A stretch of 64,000 nucleotides of DNA from positions 2,914,001-2,978,000 of the forward strand of contig OZ257127.1 of assembly GCA_965278965.1 (NCBI GenBank). The letters run 5' to 3'. The stretch's first letter is position 1. Every line of letters starts with the position of its first letter. Below are positions 8,926 to 17,281 of this stretch, piece after piece. The stretch comes from UBA10649 sp965278965 (lineage in GTDB: Bacteria; Actinomycetota; Actinomycetes; S36-B12). Made by a program: the position numbers and the translations under genes. The notes beneath the pieces were generated by a model that worked only from the letters and a program-made list of their open reading frames with translations, was not told where the DNA came from and made no database searches.

Positions 8926-9462
8926 ATGTCTCGCATCGGACGCCAGCCCGTCCCCGTGCCCGCCGGCGTGACCGCCAAGGTCGATGGCGACCAGATCACG
9001 GTCACCGGCCCCAAGGGCACGCTGTCCCTCACGGTCGCCGAGCCCATCGTCGTGTCGCAGGAGGACGGCGTTCTCGTTGTCACCCGGCCCGACGACGAGC
9101 GGGCCTCGCGCGCTCTGCACGGGCTCACCCGCACACTGGTCTCGAACATGGTCACCGGCGTGACGCAGGGCTACGAGAAGGGCCTGGAGATCGTCGGCAC
9201 GGGTTACCGCGTCGCGGCGAAGGGCACCGACCTGGAGTTCCAGCTCGGCTTCAGCCACCCGGTCCTCGTGAAGGCGCCAGACGGCATCACGTTCGCCGTC
9301 GAGAGCCCGATCAAGTTCAAGGTCCAGGGCATCGACAAGCAGAAGGTCGGCGAGGTCGCCGCGAACATCCGCAAGATCCGCAAGCCCGAGCCGTACAAGG
9401 GCAAGGGCGTGCGGTACGAGGGCGAAGTCGTCCGTCGCAAGGCCGGAAAGGCTGGTAAGTGA
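8926..9462 (+). CDS. rplF: 50S ribosomal protein L6
   Basis: Large-subunit protein near the sarcin-ricin loop and factor site. The 178 residues start MSRIGRQPVPVPAGV and carry the signature ANIRKIRKPEPYKGKGVRYE near the C-terminus. A strong AGGAGG ribosome site ends about four bases before the ATG. The stop overlaps the next start (TGATG). Confidence 0.98.
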   Translation: MSRIGRQPVPVPAGVTAKVDGDQITVTGPKGTLSLTVAEPIVVSQEDGVLVVTRPDDERASRALHGLTRTLVSNMVTGVTQGYEKGLEIVGTGYRVAAKGTDLEFQLGFSHPVLVKAPDGITFAVESPIKFKVQGIDKQKVGEVAANIRKIRKPEPYKGKGVRYEGEVVRRKAGKAGK

Positions 9463-9845
9463 TGTCATCGTTCGCCCCGAAGCTCGGGACGCGCACGCCG
9501 ACCACGGTCGGCCGGTCGCGCCGTCACCTGCGTGTTCGCAAGAAGGTCACCGGCACCGCGGCCCGTCCGCGCATGGTGGTCACCCGTTCGGCCCGTCACA
9601 TCGTCGTGCAGGTCGTGGACGACACCCAGGGCGTGACCCTGGCGTCGGCCTCGACCATGGAGCCCGACCTGCGGACGGCGAGCGACGACAAGACGGCCAA
9701 GGCCCGCAAGGTGGGCCAGCTGGCCGCCGAGCGTGCGCAGAAGGCAGGGGTCGAGGCGGTCGTGTTCGACCGCGGCGGCAACAAGTACCACGGTCGTGTC
9801 GCGGCGGTCGCCGACGGTGCGCGTGACGCCGGCCTCACGTTCTAG
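9462..9845 (+). CDS. rplR: 50S ribosomal protein L18
   Basis: 5S rRNA binding partner of L5. I start at the ATG at 9462, which shares a base with the rplF stop; a GTG at 9459 would add one residue. The 127-residue product has RSRRHLRVRKKVTGTAARPR and the C-terminal VVFDRGGNKYHGRVAAVADGARDAGL, both diagnostic. Confidence 0.97.
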   Translation: MSSFAPKLGTRTPTTVGRSRRHLRVRKKVTGTAARPRMVVTRSARHIVVQVVDDTQGVTLASASTMEPDLRTASDDKTAKARKVGQLAAERAQKAGVEAVVFDRGGNKYHGRVAAVADGARDAGLTF

Positions 9846-9877
9846 CGACGTACGAACTTCCAGGAAGAGGTAGACCC

Positions 9878-10468
9878 ATGTCAGAAACGTCGCGCCGCAC
9901 CGGCGGCGGGGGCGATCGGCGGGACCGCAAGGACCGCTCCCCCCGCGAGGAGAAGTCCCAGTACGTCGAGCGCGTCGTCGCCATCAACCGCGTGGCCAAG
10001 GTGGTCAAGGGCGGACGTCGCTTCAGCTTCACCGCCCTGGTCATCGTCGGCGACGGCGACGGCATGGTCGGCGTCGGCTACGGCAAGGCCAAGGAGGTGC
10101 CCGCGGCGATCGCCAAGGGGGTCGAGGAGGCCAAGAAGCACTTCTTCCGCGTGCCTCGCATCCAGGGCACGATCCCGCACCCGATCACCGGCGAGGCTGC
10201 CGCGGGTGTCGTCATGCTCCGCCCGGCTGCTCCCGGAACCGGCGTCATCGCCGGCGGCCCGGTGCGCGCCGTGCTCGAGTGCGCCGGCATCCACGACGTG
10301 CTCAGCAAGTCGATGGGCTCGGACAACGCGATCAACATCGTGCACGCCACGGTCGCGGCCCTGAAGATGCTCGAGTCGCCGGAGGCGGTGGCTGCTCGTC
10401 GCGGCCTGCCGCTCGAGGACGTCGCGCCGGCCGCACTGCTGCGCGCCCGGGCAGGGGTCGGTGCGTGA
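9878..10468 (+). CDS. rpsE: 30S ribosomal protein S5
   Basis: Fidelity protein near the decoding centre and mRNA entry. The 196-residue product contains the double-stranded-RNA-binding-like domain (ERVVAINRVAKVVKGGRRFS) and the GYGKAKEVPAAIAKGVEEAK block. The N-terminus has a charged Arg/Gly/Asp-rich stretch of about 28 residues, as in other actinomycetes. Its stop overlaps the rpmD start. Confidence 0.97.
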   Translation: MSETSRRTGGGGDRRDRKDRSPREEKSQYVERVVAINRVAKVVKGGRRFSFTALVIVGDGDGMVGVGYGKAKEVPAAIAKGVEEAKKHFFRVPRIQGTIPHPITGEAAAGVVMLRPAAPGTGVIAGGPVRAVLECAGIHDVLSKSMGSDNAINIVHATVAALKMLESPEAVAARRGLPLEDVAPAALLRARAGVGA

Positions 10469-10650
10469 TGTCGCAGCTCAAGGTCACCCAGAAGAAGTCC
10501 GAGATCGGCGGCACCAGCGGCCAGCGCAACACGCTGCGCTCGCTGGGCCTGAAGAGGATCGGCGACACCGTCGTCAAGGAGGACCGTCCCGAGATCCGTG
10601 GGATGGTCAACACCGTGCGGCACCTGGTCGTCGTTGAGGAGGTCGACTGA
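10468..10650 (+). CDS. rpmD: 50S ribosomal protein L30
   Basis: Small large-subunit protein of 60 residues: MSQLKVTQKKSEIGGTSGQR to HLVVVEEVD. I start at the ATG at 10468, which overlaps the rpsE stop; a longer in-frame ORF upstream is only a shadow of rpsE. The LRSLGLKRIGDTV motif is conserved. rplO starts two bases after the stop. Confidence 0.96.
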   Translation: MSQLKVTQKKSEIGGTSGQRNTLRSLGLKRIGDTVVKEDRPEIRGMVNTVRHLVVVEEVD

Positions 10651-10651
10651 T

Positions 10652-11092
10652 ATGACGCTCAAGGTCCATCACCTGCGTCCGGCACCGGGCGCGAAGACCG
10701 CCAAGACCCGTAAGGGCCGTGGCGAGGCGTCCAAGGGCAAGACGGCCGGCCGCGGTACCAAGGGCACGAAGGCCCGGTACCAGGTCCCGGCCAACTTCGA
10801 GGGCGGGCAGATGCCGCTGCACATGCGGCTGCCCAAGCTCAAGGGCTTCAAGAACCCGGCGAAGACCGAGTACCAGGTCGTCAACCTGGCCATGATCGAG
10901 AAGCTGTTCCCCGAGGGCGGGGACGTCACGGTGGCGGAGCTCGTCAGCCGCGGTGCGGTCCGCAAGGGCCAGCTCGTCAAGGTCCTGGGGAACGGCGACC
11001 TGTCGGTCACCGTCACGGTCAACGCGGATGCGTTCTCCACGACGGCCCGTGACAAGATCGTCGCAGCGGGCGGGACGGCCACGGTCCGGTAG
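10652..11092 (+). CDS. rplO: 50S ribosomal protein L15
   Basis: Late-assembling large-subunit protein. The 146 residues show MTLKVHHLRPAPGAK, the Gly/Lys-rich extended arm (KGRGEASKGKTAGRGTKGTK), and FEGGQMPLHMRLPKLKGFKN. Followed by 56 bases to secY with the AGGAGG site for that gene, matching the usual rplO-secY junction. Confidence 0.97.
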   Translation: MTLKVHHLRPAPGAKTAKTRKGRGEASKGKTAGRGTKGTKARYQVPANFEGGQMPLHMRLPKLKGFKNPAKTEYQVVNLAMIEKLFPEGGDVTVAELVSRGAVRKGQLVKVLGNGDLSVTVTVNADAFSTTARDKIVAAGGTATVR

Positions 11093-11148
11093 CTGGCAGC
11101 CCGCCGGCTTGCTGACCGACCGTCCCCGCTGAACCTGCAGGAGGCTAC

Positions 11149-12447
11149 GTGCATATCAGTGCGTTCGGGGCTGCCCTGCGTACGCCGGACCTTCGCAAGA
11201 AGATCCTGTTCACCCTGGCCCTGCTGGCGCTGTACCGGCTCGGGTCGGTCCTGCCGACCCCTGGTGTCGACTACTCGGCGATCCAGCGATGTGTCGACGT
11301 CGTCCAGGACAACTCGATCTACGCCCTGATCAACCTGTTCAGCGGTGGTGCGCTGCTGCAGCTGTCGGTGTTCGCGCTCGGCATCATGCCGTACATCACG
11401 GCGAGCATCATCTTGCAGCTGCTCACCGTGGTGATCCCGCGGCTGGAGACCCTGAAGGCCGACGGGCAGGCCGGCCAGGCGAAGATCACGCAGTACACCC
11501 GGTACGTCACCATCGGTCTGGCGATCCTCCAGTCGACGGCGATCTTGTCGTTGGCCCGGACGCCGGGAGCGCTCTTCAGCGGCTGCAACGAGCAGCTCAT
11601 CCCCGACCAGGGGCTGTGGATCATCCTCGTGATGATCACGGTGATGACTGCCGGCACGGCCATGGTCATGTGGTTCGGCGAGCTCATCACCGAGCGTGGC
11701 GTGGGCAACGGGATGTCGGTCCTGATCTTCACCTCGATCATCGCGACCATCCCGGCCCAGTTCGCGACGATCTGGAGCGCGCAGGGGCCGTTCCCGTTCG
11801 CCGGGACGATCCTGGTCGGCGTCGCGATCATCACGTTCGTCGTCTTCGTCGAGCAGGCGCAGCGGCGCATCCCGGTCCAGTACGCCAAGCGGATGGTCGG
11901 GCGGCGCATGTATGGCGGCACCTCGACGTACATCCCGCTGAAGGTCAACATGGCCGGCGTTATCCCGGTCATCTTCGCGTCCTCCCTGCTGTTCCTACCG
12001 ACTCTTCTGGTCCAGCTGACCGGGAGCACGAGCGGCTGGGCGACGTGGATCCAGCAGGAGATCGGCCGTGGGACCGGCACGTTCTACGCGGCCTTCTTCT
12101 TCGCCCTGATCGTCTTCTTCTGCTACTTCTACGTCTCGATCACGTTCAACCCGGTCGAGGTCGCGGACAACATGAAGAAGTACGGCGGCTTCATCCCGGG
12201 CATCCGCGCGGGTCGGCCCACGGCGGAGTACCTCGACTACGTGCTGACCCGCCTGACCGCGCCCGGCTCCCTGTACCTCGGCCTCATCGCGATCCTGCCG
12301 CTGTGGGCGTTCAGCCTCCTCGGCGTGCAGGACCGCTTCGTGTTCGGCGGCACGAGCCTGCTCATCATGGTCGGCGTCGGCCTCGACACGGTTAAGCAGA
12401 TCGAGGCGCAGCTCCAGCAGCGCAACTACGAAGGGTTCCTCCGCTGA
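11149..12447 (+). CDS. secY: Protein translocase subunit SecY
   Basis: Channel-forming subunit of the SecYEG translocon in the cytoplasmic membrane. The 432-residue product has about ten hydrophobic segments, with the plug-region sequence FSGGALLQLSVFALGIMPYI and the late QRRIPVQYAKRMVGRRMYGG loop that is characteristic of SecY. GTG start at 11149, four bases after AGGAGG. The stop overlaps the adk ATG (TGATG), so adk is translationally coupled. Confidence 0.98.
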   Translation: MHISAFGAALRTPDLRKKILFTLALLALYRLGSVLPTPGVDYSAIQRCVDVVQDNSIYALINLFSGGALLQLSVFALGIMPYITASIILQLLTVVIPRLETLKADGQAGQAKITQYTRYVTIGLAILQSTAILSLARTPGALFSGCNEQLIPDQGLWIILVMITVMTAGTAMVMWFGELITERGVGNGMSVLIFTSIIATIPAQFATIWSAQGPFPFAGTILVGVAIITFVVFVEQAQRRIPVQYAKRMVGRRMYGGTSTYIPLKVNMAGVIPVIFASSLLFLPTLLVQLTGSTSGWATWIQQEIGRGTGTFYAAFFFALIVFFCYFYVSITFNPVEVADNMKKYGGFIPGIRAGRPTAEYLDYVLTRLTAPGSLYLGLIAILPLWAFSLLGVQDRFVFGGTSLLIMVGVGLDTVKQIEAQLQQRNYEGFLR

Positions 12448-13016
12448 TGCGCGTGGTGCTGATGGGTCCGCCGGGGGCGGGCAAGGGGACTCAGGCGCAG
12501 ATCGTGGCACTCCAGCTCGGCGTGCCGCACGTCTCGACCGGCGACATCTTCCGGGCCAACGTCGCCGGCGACACCCCGCTGGGGATCGAGGCGAAGCGCT
12601 ACATGGATGCCGGCGAGTACGTGCCCGACGGCGTCACGAACGCGATGGTCCGCGACCGGCTCTCCCAGGACGACGCCCGTCCGGGGTTCCTCCTGGACGG
12701 GTACCCGCGGACGGTCGAGCAGGTCGCCGAGCTCGATGCGATGCTCGACGCAGCCGGTGAGCAGCTAGATGTCGTACTCGAGCTGACCGTCGACGTCGAC
12801 GAGGTCGTCGCGCGGCTGGTCAAGCGGGCCGCCGAGCAGGGCCGCAGCGATGACTCCGAGGACGTCATCCGCCGCCGCCTGGAGATCTACGCCGAGCAGA
12901 CAGCGCCGCTGACCCAGGGCTACCACGCCCGGGGCCTGCTCCGGCAGGTCTACGGGCAGGGCAGCGTCGCGGACGTCACGGCGCGCATCCTCGAGGCCCT
13001 GTCCCTCGAGGCGTAG
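12447..13016 (+). CDS. adk: Adenylate kinase
   Basis: Interconverts ATP + AMP and 2 ADP. The 189-residue product has the P-loop GPPGAGKGTQ (residues 7-16), the AMP-binding STGDIFRAN block, and DGYPRTVEQ. The LID segment is the short, cysteine-free form, so no structural zinc. secY-adk-map is the standard actinomycete order. map follows ten bases downstream. Confidence 0.97.
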   Translation: MRVVLMGPPGAGKGTQAQIVALQLGVPHVSTGDIFRANVAGDTPLGIEAKRYMDAGEYVPDGVTNAMVRDRLSQDDARPGFLLDGYPRTVEQVAELDAMLDAAGEQLDVVLELTVDVDEVVARLVKRAAEQGRSDDSEDVIRRRLEIYAEQTAPLTQGYHARGLLRQVYGQGSVADVTARILEALSLEA

Positions 13017-13026
13017 GAGCGCACGC

Positions 13027-13839
13027 ATGTTCCGCCGCAAGGCCGGGATCGAGATCAAGTCCGCCAACCAGCTCGCCGTCATGCGGCAGGCCGGGCTCGT
13101 CGTGGCCAAGGGGCTCGCCGCGGTAGCCGAGGCTGCCCGCCCGGGGGCGACCACCGGCGAGCTCGACGTCATCGCCCGGGACGTGCTCGCGGACAACGGC
13201 GCGACGTCGTCCTTCCTGGGCTACAAGGCCCACGGCGCGGTGCCGTTCCCCGGCGTGATCTGCGCGTCCGTCAACGACGAGGTCGTGCACGGCATCCCCG
13301 GCCCCCGGGTGCTCGTCGACGGTGACCTGCTGACCGTCGACTTCGGCGCGATCGTCGACGGCTGGAACGGTGACGCGGCCATCACGGTCGCGGTGGGGGA
13401 GGTGGCCCCCGACGTGGCCAGGCTCTCGGAGATCACGGAGGCCTCCTTGTGGGCCGGCCTGCGGCATGCCCGCCCCGGCAACCGGCTCTCGGACATCAGC
13501 CACGCCGTCGAGCAGTCGATCATCGGCTCCGCCGAGTTGGATGGGCGCGAGTACGGCATCGTCGAGGAGTTCGGCGGGCACGGCATCGGCAGCCGCATGC
13601 ACATGGACCCGCACATCCTCAACTACGGCCCACCCGGTCGCGGGCCGCTGCTGACGGCGGGGATGGCCCTGGCGATCGAGCCCATGGTGACTCTCGGCGA
13701 CCCTGAGATCGCCATGCTGGCGGACGCGTGGACCATCGTGACGACTGACGGGCGCCCCGCGGCGCACTGGGAGCACACCGTCGCCGTCACGGACGCCGGT
13801 CCCTGGGTCCTCACAGCCCTGGACGACGTCCGACTCTGA
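13027..13839 (+). CDS. map: Methionine aminopeptidase, type I
   Basis: Removes the initiator methionine from new proteins. The 270-residue product has the pita-bread fold signatures: the DFGAIVDGWNGDAAIT metal-site block with its two aspartates, the GHGIGSRMHMDP histidine motif, and EPMVTLGDPEI with the glutamate ligand. The N-terminus (MFRRKAGIEIKSANQLAVMR) lacks an SH3-binding extension. It is the last gene before a large palindrome and the separate infA promoter. Confidence 0.96.
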   Translation: MFRRKAGIEIKSANQLAVMRQAGLVVAKGLAAVAEAARPGATTGELDVIARDVLADNGATSSFLGYKAHGAVPFPGVICASVNDEVVHGIPGPRVLVDGDLLTVDFGAIVDGWNGDAAITVAVGEVAPDVARLSEITEASLWAGLRHARPGNRLSDISHAVEQSIIGSAELDGREYGIVEEFGGHGIGSRMHMDPHILNYGPPGRGPLLTAGMALAIEPMVTLGDPEIAMLADAWTIVTTDGRPAAHWEHTVAVTDAGPWVLTALDDVRL

Positions 13840-13854
13840 CCACCCCCTGTCCCT

Positions 13855-13946
13855 CCCGTTTGTCCCGCTTTGCGGGACCCGCGGGCGGCTGATCGCCTTC
13901 GCGCACGCCCAAGTGCCCGCCAGTCCCGCAAAGCGGGACAAACGGG
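13855..13946. repeat. Large nested palindrome after map (copy R1)
   Basis: Two perfect 24-bp inverted arms (13855-13878 and 13923-13946) flank a 44-base centre. After a 2x2 mismatch the stem continues for six more pairs (GCGGGC/GCCCGC). Each arm is itself a hairpin, GTCCCGC-TTT-GCGGGAC. The flanks are pyrimidine-rich on the left and purine-rich on the right. It starts 16 bases after the map stop, so it may end the spc-operon transcript. A 40-base stretch from 13851 matches a second site at 37904 in 37 of 40 positions, so it belongs to a dispersed family. Confidence 0.85.
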
Positions 13947-13989
13947 GTGGGGGGAGGGGGCGATCGGGGGGTCGGGGCGAACCCCCGAT

Positions 13990-14018
13990 TTGGCCCGGAG
14001 AGCCACGCCGCGTAGAGT
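13990..14018 (+). promoter_or_regulatory. Promoter for infA operon
   Basis: A housekeeping-type promoter: -35 TTGGCC (13990-13995), 17-base spacer, -10 TAGAGT (14013-14018). Transcription would start near 14025, leaving about 100 bases of leader. The leader contains an 8-bp inverted repeat, AACACGCT (14044-14051) with AGCGTGTT (14093-14100). It is correctly placed after the map-side palindrome to drive infA onward. Confidence 0.65.
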
Positions 14019-14127
14019 GCGAGGTCGGTTTCAGGCTTCCCCCAACACGCTCGCCTGCCACCCGGGTTCCGGGCGGTTCAGCGTGGCCGGGAAGCGTGTT
14101 CCGATCCACGATACGGAAGCTGAGGAT

Positions 14128-14349
14128 ATGGGCAAGAAGGACGGGGCGATCGAGCTCGAGGGCACGATCACCGAGTCACTGCCGAATGCGATGTTCCGGG
14201 TGGAGCTCGACAACGGGCACAAGGTGCTCGCGCACATCAGCGGGAAGATGCGGATGCACTACATCCGGATCCTGCCGGACGACCGGGTCGTCGTGGAGCT
14301 TTCGCCCTACGACCTCACGCGCGGCCGCATCGTCTACCGCTACAAGTAA
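14128..14349 (+). CDS. infA: Translation initiation factor IF-1
   Basis: Single OB-fold protein that occupies the ribosomal A site during initiation. The 73-residue product MGKKDGAIELEGTITESLPN to LTRGRIVYRYK matches the family end to end. I start at the ATG at 14128; longer ORFs upstream run through the leader and are not conserved. rpmJ follows after 48 bases. Confidence 0.97.
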   Translation: MGKKDGAIELEGTITESLPNAMFRVELDNGHKVLAHISGKMRMHYIRILPDDRVVVELSPYDLTRGRIVYRYK

Positions 14350-14397
14350 GCCCGAACCACCTACGACGTCGACCCGCAAGGAACGGAAACGATCACG

Positions 14398-14511
14398 ATG
14401 AAGGTCCAGCCGAGCGTCAAGAAGATCTGCGACAAGTGCAAGGTCATCCGCCGCCACGGTCGCGTCATGGTGATCTGCGAGAACCCGCGGCACAAGCAGC
14501 GGCAGGGCTGA
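14398..14511 (+). CDS. rpmJ: 50S ribosomal protein L36
   Basis: A 37-residue zinc-ribbon ribosomal protein (MKVQPSVKKICDKCKVIRRH to NPRHKQRQG). The metal ligands C-D-K-C, a later Cys in VICENPRH, and the His are present, so this is the zinc-binding form. GGAACGG ribosome site upstream. It is a very short gene, easily missed. A 187-base spacer with three hairpins separates it from rpsM. Confidence 0.96.
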   Translation: MKVQPSVKKICDKCKVIRRHGRVMVICENPRHKQRQG

Positions 14512-14529
14512 GACCAGACCTGTCGCGGT

Positions 14530-14630
14530 CGGCGGGGAGACAACCCGCCGCCCGAACACCCTGTAGAGCCCGACCCCCGGCACGGCGCGTGCGCCGCACC
14601 GGGACGACACCCCCGGTCACGAGGCCGGGG
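14530..14630 (+). promoter_or_regulatory. Three consecutive hairpins before rpsM
   Basis: The 187-base rpmJ-rpsM spacer contains three good stems: CGGCGGG/CCCGCCG (14530-14550); CCCGG and CGGCGC paired with GCGCCG and CCGGG around CA/CA internal bulges (14576-14603); and CCCCGG/CCGGGG (14611-14630). This is unusually structured for a ribosomal-operon spacer. It could terminate, attenuate, or be a binding site for S4, which controls the alpha operon in E. coli. The function is inferred from position only. Confidence 0.4.
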
Positions 14631-14698
14631 ACCTGCCTTGGCGGGCAGGGCCGGCTCTGCACCCATACCTCGTGATGACGAAGGAAAGAGAACGCCAC

Positions 14699-15076
14699 AT
14701 GGCACGACTCGTTGGTGTCGACCTGCCGCGCGACAAGCGCATGGCAGTCGCCCTCACCTACATCTACGGCATCGGCCGCTCGCAGGCGGCCAAGGCGCTC
14801 GAGGACACCGGCATCAGCCCGGACCTGCGCTCCAAGGACCTCACCGACGATCAGGTGATCCTCCTGCGCGACTGGATCGACACCAACCTCAAGGTCGAGG
14901 GCGACCTGCGGCGCGAGGTCGCCGCTGACGTCCGGCGCAAGGTCGAGATCGGCTGCTACCAGGGCTTGCGGCACCGCAAGGGCCTGCCGGTGCGCGGACA
15001 GCGCACCCACACGAATGCGCGTACCCGCAAGGGCCCGCGCAAGACCGTCGCCGGCAAGAAGAAGGTCGGCAAGTAA
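14699..15076 (+). CDS. rpsM: 30S ribosomal protein S13
   Basis: Head protein bridging to the 50S subunit and contacting P-site tRNA. The 125-residue product MARLVGVDLPRDKRMAVALT to AGKKKVGK includes YIYGIGRSQAAKAL and the GLRHRKGLPVRGQRTHTNAR end motif. The start at 14699 is preferred over an in-frame ATG nine codons upstream because it has an AAGGAAAGAG ribosome site and gives the conserved N-terminus. Confidence 0.97.
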   Translation: MARLVGVDLPRDKRMAVALTYIYGIGRSQAAKALEDTGISPDLRSKDLTDDQVILLRDWIDTNLKVEGDLRREVAADVRRKVEIGCYQGLRHRKGLPVRGQRTHTNARTRKGPRKTVAGKKKVGK

Positions 15077-15106
15077 GCCGCCCCTGAGACCTGGAGAGTC
15101 GATTCA

Positions 15107-15514
15107 ATGGCACCGAAGACTGGTAAGGCCGCGGCGGCCAAGAAGGTACGCCGCAAGGAGAAGAAGAACGTGGCCCACGGCCACGCTCACATCAAGAGCA
15201 CGTTCAACAACACGATCGTCTCGATCACGGACCCGACGGGTGCGGTGATCTCCTGGGCGAGCGCCGGGCAGGTCGGGTTCAAGGGCAGCCGCAAGTCGAC
15301 GCCCTTCGCCGCCCAGCTCGCTGCCGAGGCTGCCGCGCGTCGCGCGATGGAGCACGGCATGCGCAAGGTCGACGTGTTCGTGAAGGGTCCGGGCTCCGGC
15401 CGCGAGACCGCCATCCGTTCGCTGCAGGCCACCGGGCTGGAGGTCGGCTCGATCGCCGACGTCACGCCCGCGCCGCACAACGGCACCCGCCCGCCCAAGC
15501 GTCGCCGCGTCTGA
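15107..15514 (+). CDS. rpsK: 30S ribosomal protein S11
   Basis: Platform protein of the small subunit near the Shine-Dalgarno interaction. The 135-residue product has a Lys-rich N-terminal tail (KTGKAAAAKKVRRKEKKNV), then GHAHIKSTFNNTIVSITD and the C-terminal VTPAPHNGTRPPKRRRV. rpsD follows after 31 bases. Confidence 0.97.
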   Translation: MAPKTGKAAAAKKVRRKEKKNVAHGHAHIKSTFNNTIVSITDPTGAVISWASAGQVGFKGSRKSTPFAAQLAAEAAARRAMEHGMRKVDVFVKGPGSGRETAIRSLQATGLEVGSIADVTPAPHNGTRPPKRRRV

Positions 15515-15545
15515 CCGCGCGCAGAAGATCTAGGAGATATCGAAG

Positions 15546-16172
15546 ATGGCGCGTTACGTCGACGCCGACTGCAAGCGGTGCCGCCGCGAGAAGATGAAGC
15601 TGTTCCTCAAGGGTGCGAAGTGCGAGTCGCCGAAGTGCCCGTTCGAGAAGCGGCCCTACCCGCCCGGCCAGCACGGCCGCGGCCGGTCGAAGGACAGCGA
15701 GTACCTGCTGCAGCTGCGTGAGAAGCAGAAGGCCACGCGGATGTACGGCGTGCTCGAGAAGCAGTTCTCCGGCTACTACGCCGAGGCGCAGCGCCAGGCC
15801 GGCAAGACCGGTGAGAACCTGCTGCAGATCCTCGAGACGCGGCTGGACAACGTCGTGTTCCGGGCGGGCTTCGCGAAGTCCCGCGACATGGCTCGCCAGC
15901 TGGTGACCCACGGCCACTTCATCGTCAACGGTCGCAAGGTCAACATCCCGTCCTACCGCGTGACGCCCAACGACATCATCGAGGTCCGTCCGGGCTCGCG
16001 CGACCTGACCCCGTTCGTCGTCGCGCACGCCGAGGTCGGCGAGCGGACGGTGCCGGCGTGGCTCGAGGTCATCCCGTCGCAGATGCGGATCCTGGTCCAC
16101 ACCCTGCCGCTGCGTGGCGTCATCGACACCCAGGTCAACGAGCAGCTGATCGTGGAGCTGTACTCCAAGTAG
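15546..16172 (+). CDS. rpsD: 30S ribosomal protein S4 (zinc-binding form)
   Basis: Assembly initiator and fidelity protein. The 208-residue product keeps four N-terminal cysteines (Cys9, Cys12, Cys26, Cys31: ADCKRC ... KCESPKC), so it is the zinc-binding version. The S4 RNA-binding domain is around ETRLDNVVFRAGFAKSRDMA and VTHGHFIVNGRKVNIPSYRV. In E. coli S4 represses the alpha operon; the hairpins before rpsM may be relevant. Confidence 0.97.
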   Translation: MARYVDADCKRCRREKMKLFLKGAKCESPKCPFEKRPYPPGQHGRGRSKDSEYLLQLREKQKATRMYGVLEKQFSGYYAEAQRQAGKTGENLLQILETRLDNVVFRAGFAKSRDMARQLVTHGHFIVNGRKVNIPSYRVTPNDIIEVRPGSRDLTPFVVAHAEVGERTVPAWLEVIPSQMRILVHTLPLRGVIDTQVNEQLIVELYSK

Positions 16173-16231
16173 TCCTTTCGCTCGTAGATGCGCGACGTCA
16201 AATAGCGGTCGTCGCGGGAAGGAAGTAGATC

Positions 16232-17248
16232 GTGCTTATCAGCCAGCGTCCCGTGCTCACCGAGGAGCCGGTGAGCGAGTTCCGCTCACGGTTCGTCCTC
16301 GAGCCCCTCGAGCCCGGCTTCGGCTACACCCTGGGCAACTCGCTCCGCCGCACCCTGCTGTCGTCGATCCCCGGCGCAGCGGTCACCAGCCTTCGTATCG
16401 AAGGCGTCCTCCACGAGTTCACGACCGTCCCGGGCGTGAAGGAGGACATGACCGAGCTGATCCTCAACATCAAGCAGCTGGTCATCTCCTCGGAGCACGA
16501 CGAGCCGGTCGTCATGTACCTGCGCAAGCAGGGCCCGGGCACCGTCACCGCCGCTGACATCCAGCCCCCGGCCGGTGTCGAGGTGCACAACCCCGACCTG
16601 CACCTCGCCACGCTGAACGCGAAGGGCAAGCTCGAGATCGAGCTCGTCGTCGAGCGTGGTCGTGGCTACGTGTCGGCCGTGCTCAACAAGCAGGCAGGCC
16701 AGGAGATCGGCCGCATCCCGGTCGACTCGATCTACTCGCCGGTCCTCAAGGTGACCTACAAGGTCGAGGCCACCCGCGTCGAGCAGCGCACCGACTTCGA
16801 CAAGCTGATCCTCGACGTCGAGACCAAGCCGTGCATGCGTCCGCGTGACGCCGTCGCATCGGCCGGCAAGACGCTGGTCGAGCTCTTCGGCCTGGCCCGC
16901 GAGCTCAACGTCGACGCCGAGGGCATCGACATCGGCCCGTCGCCGACCGACGCGTTCGTCGCCGAGCAGCTGTCGACGCCGATCGAGCAGCTGGACATGA
17001 CGGTCCGCTCGTACAACTGCCTCAAGCGCGAGGGCATCCACACGGTCGGCGAGCTGATCACGCGCAGTGAGGCGGACCTGCTCGACATCCGCAACTTCGG
17101 GGCGAAGTCGATCGACGAGGTCAAGGTCAAGCTGGCCGCCCTCGGCCTGGCGCTCAAGGACAGCCCGCCCGGGTTCGACCCCGGCGCGGCGGTCTACTTC
17201 GCCGACGAGGACGACGACCTGGCGTTCGCCGAGGACGAGCAGCTCTAA
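16232..17248 (+). CDS. rpoA: RNA polymerase alpha subunit
   Basis: Assembles the RNA polymerase core and contacts UP elements and activators. The 338-residue product has the N-terminal dimerisation domain (LEPLEPGFGYTLGNSLRRTL), an acidic linker region, and the alpha-CTD with SYNCLKREGIHTVGELI and FGAKSIDEVKVKL. The acidic tail (ADEDDDLAFAEDEQL) is typical of actinobacteria. GTG start at 16232 behind GGAAGGAAG. rplQ starts 33 bases downstream. Confidence 0.98.
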   Translation: MLISQRPVLTEEPVSEFRSRFVLEPLEPGFGYTLGNSLRRTLLSSIPGAAVTSLRIEGVLHEFTTVPGVKEDMTELILNIKQLVISSEHDEPVVMYLRKQGPGTVTAADIQPPAGVEVHNPDLHLATLNAKGKLEIELVVERGRGYVSAVLNKQAGQEIGRIPVDSIYSPVLKVTYKVEATRVEQRTDFDKLILDVETKPCMRPRDAVASAGKTLVELFGLARELNVDAEGIDIGPSPTDAFVAEQLSTPIEQLDMTVRSYNCLKREGIHTVGELITRSEADLLDIRNFGAKSIDEVKVKLAALGLALKDSPPGFDPGAAVYFADEDDDLAFAEDEQL

Positions 17249-17281
17249 CCCGACGTACGCACGCAAGCAAGGAGAACTCCA

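Noticed and set aside
13855..13946. R1 as a MITE or insertion-sequence remnant
   Set aside because: No transposase trace or clear target-site duplication; a REP-like palindrome fits better.
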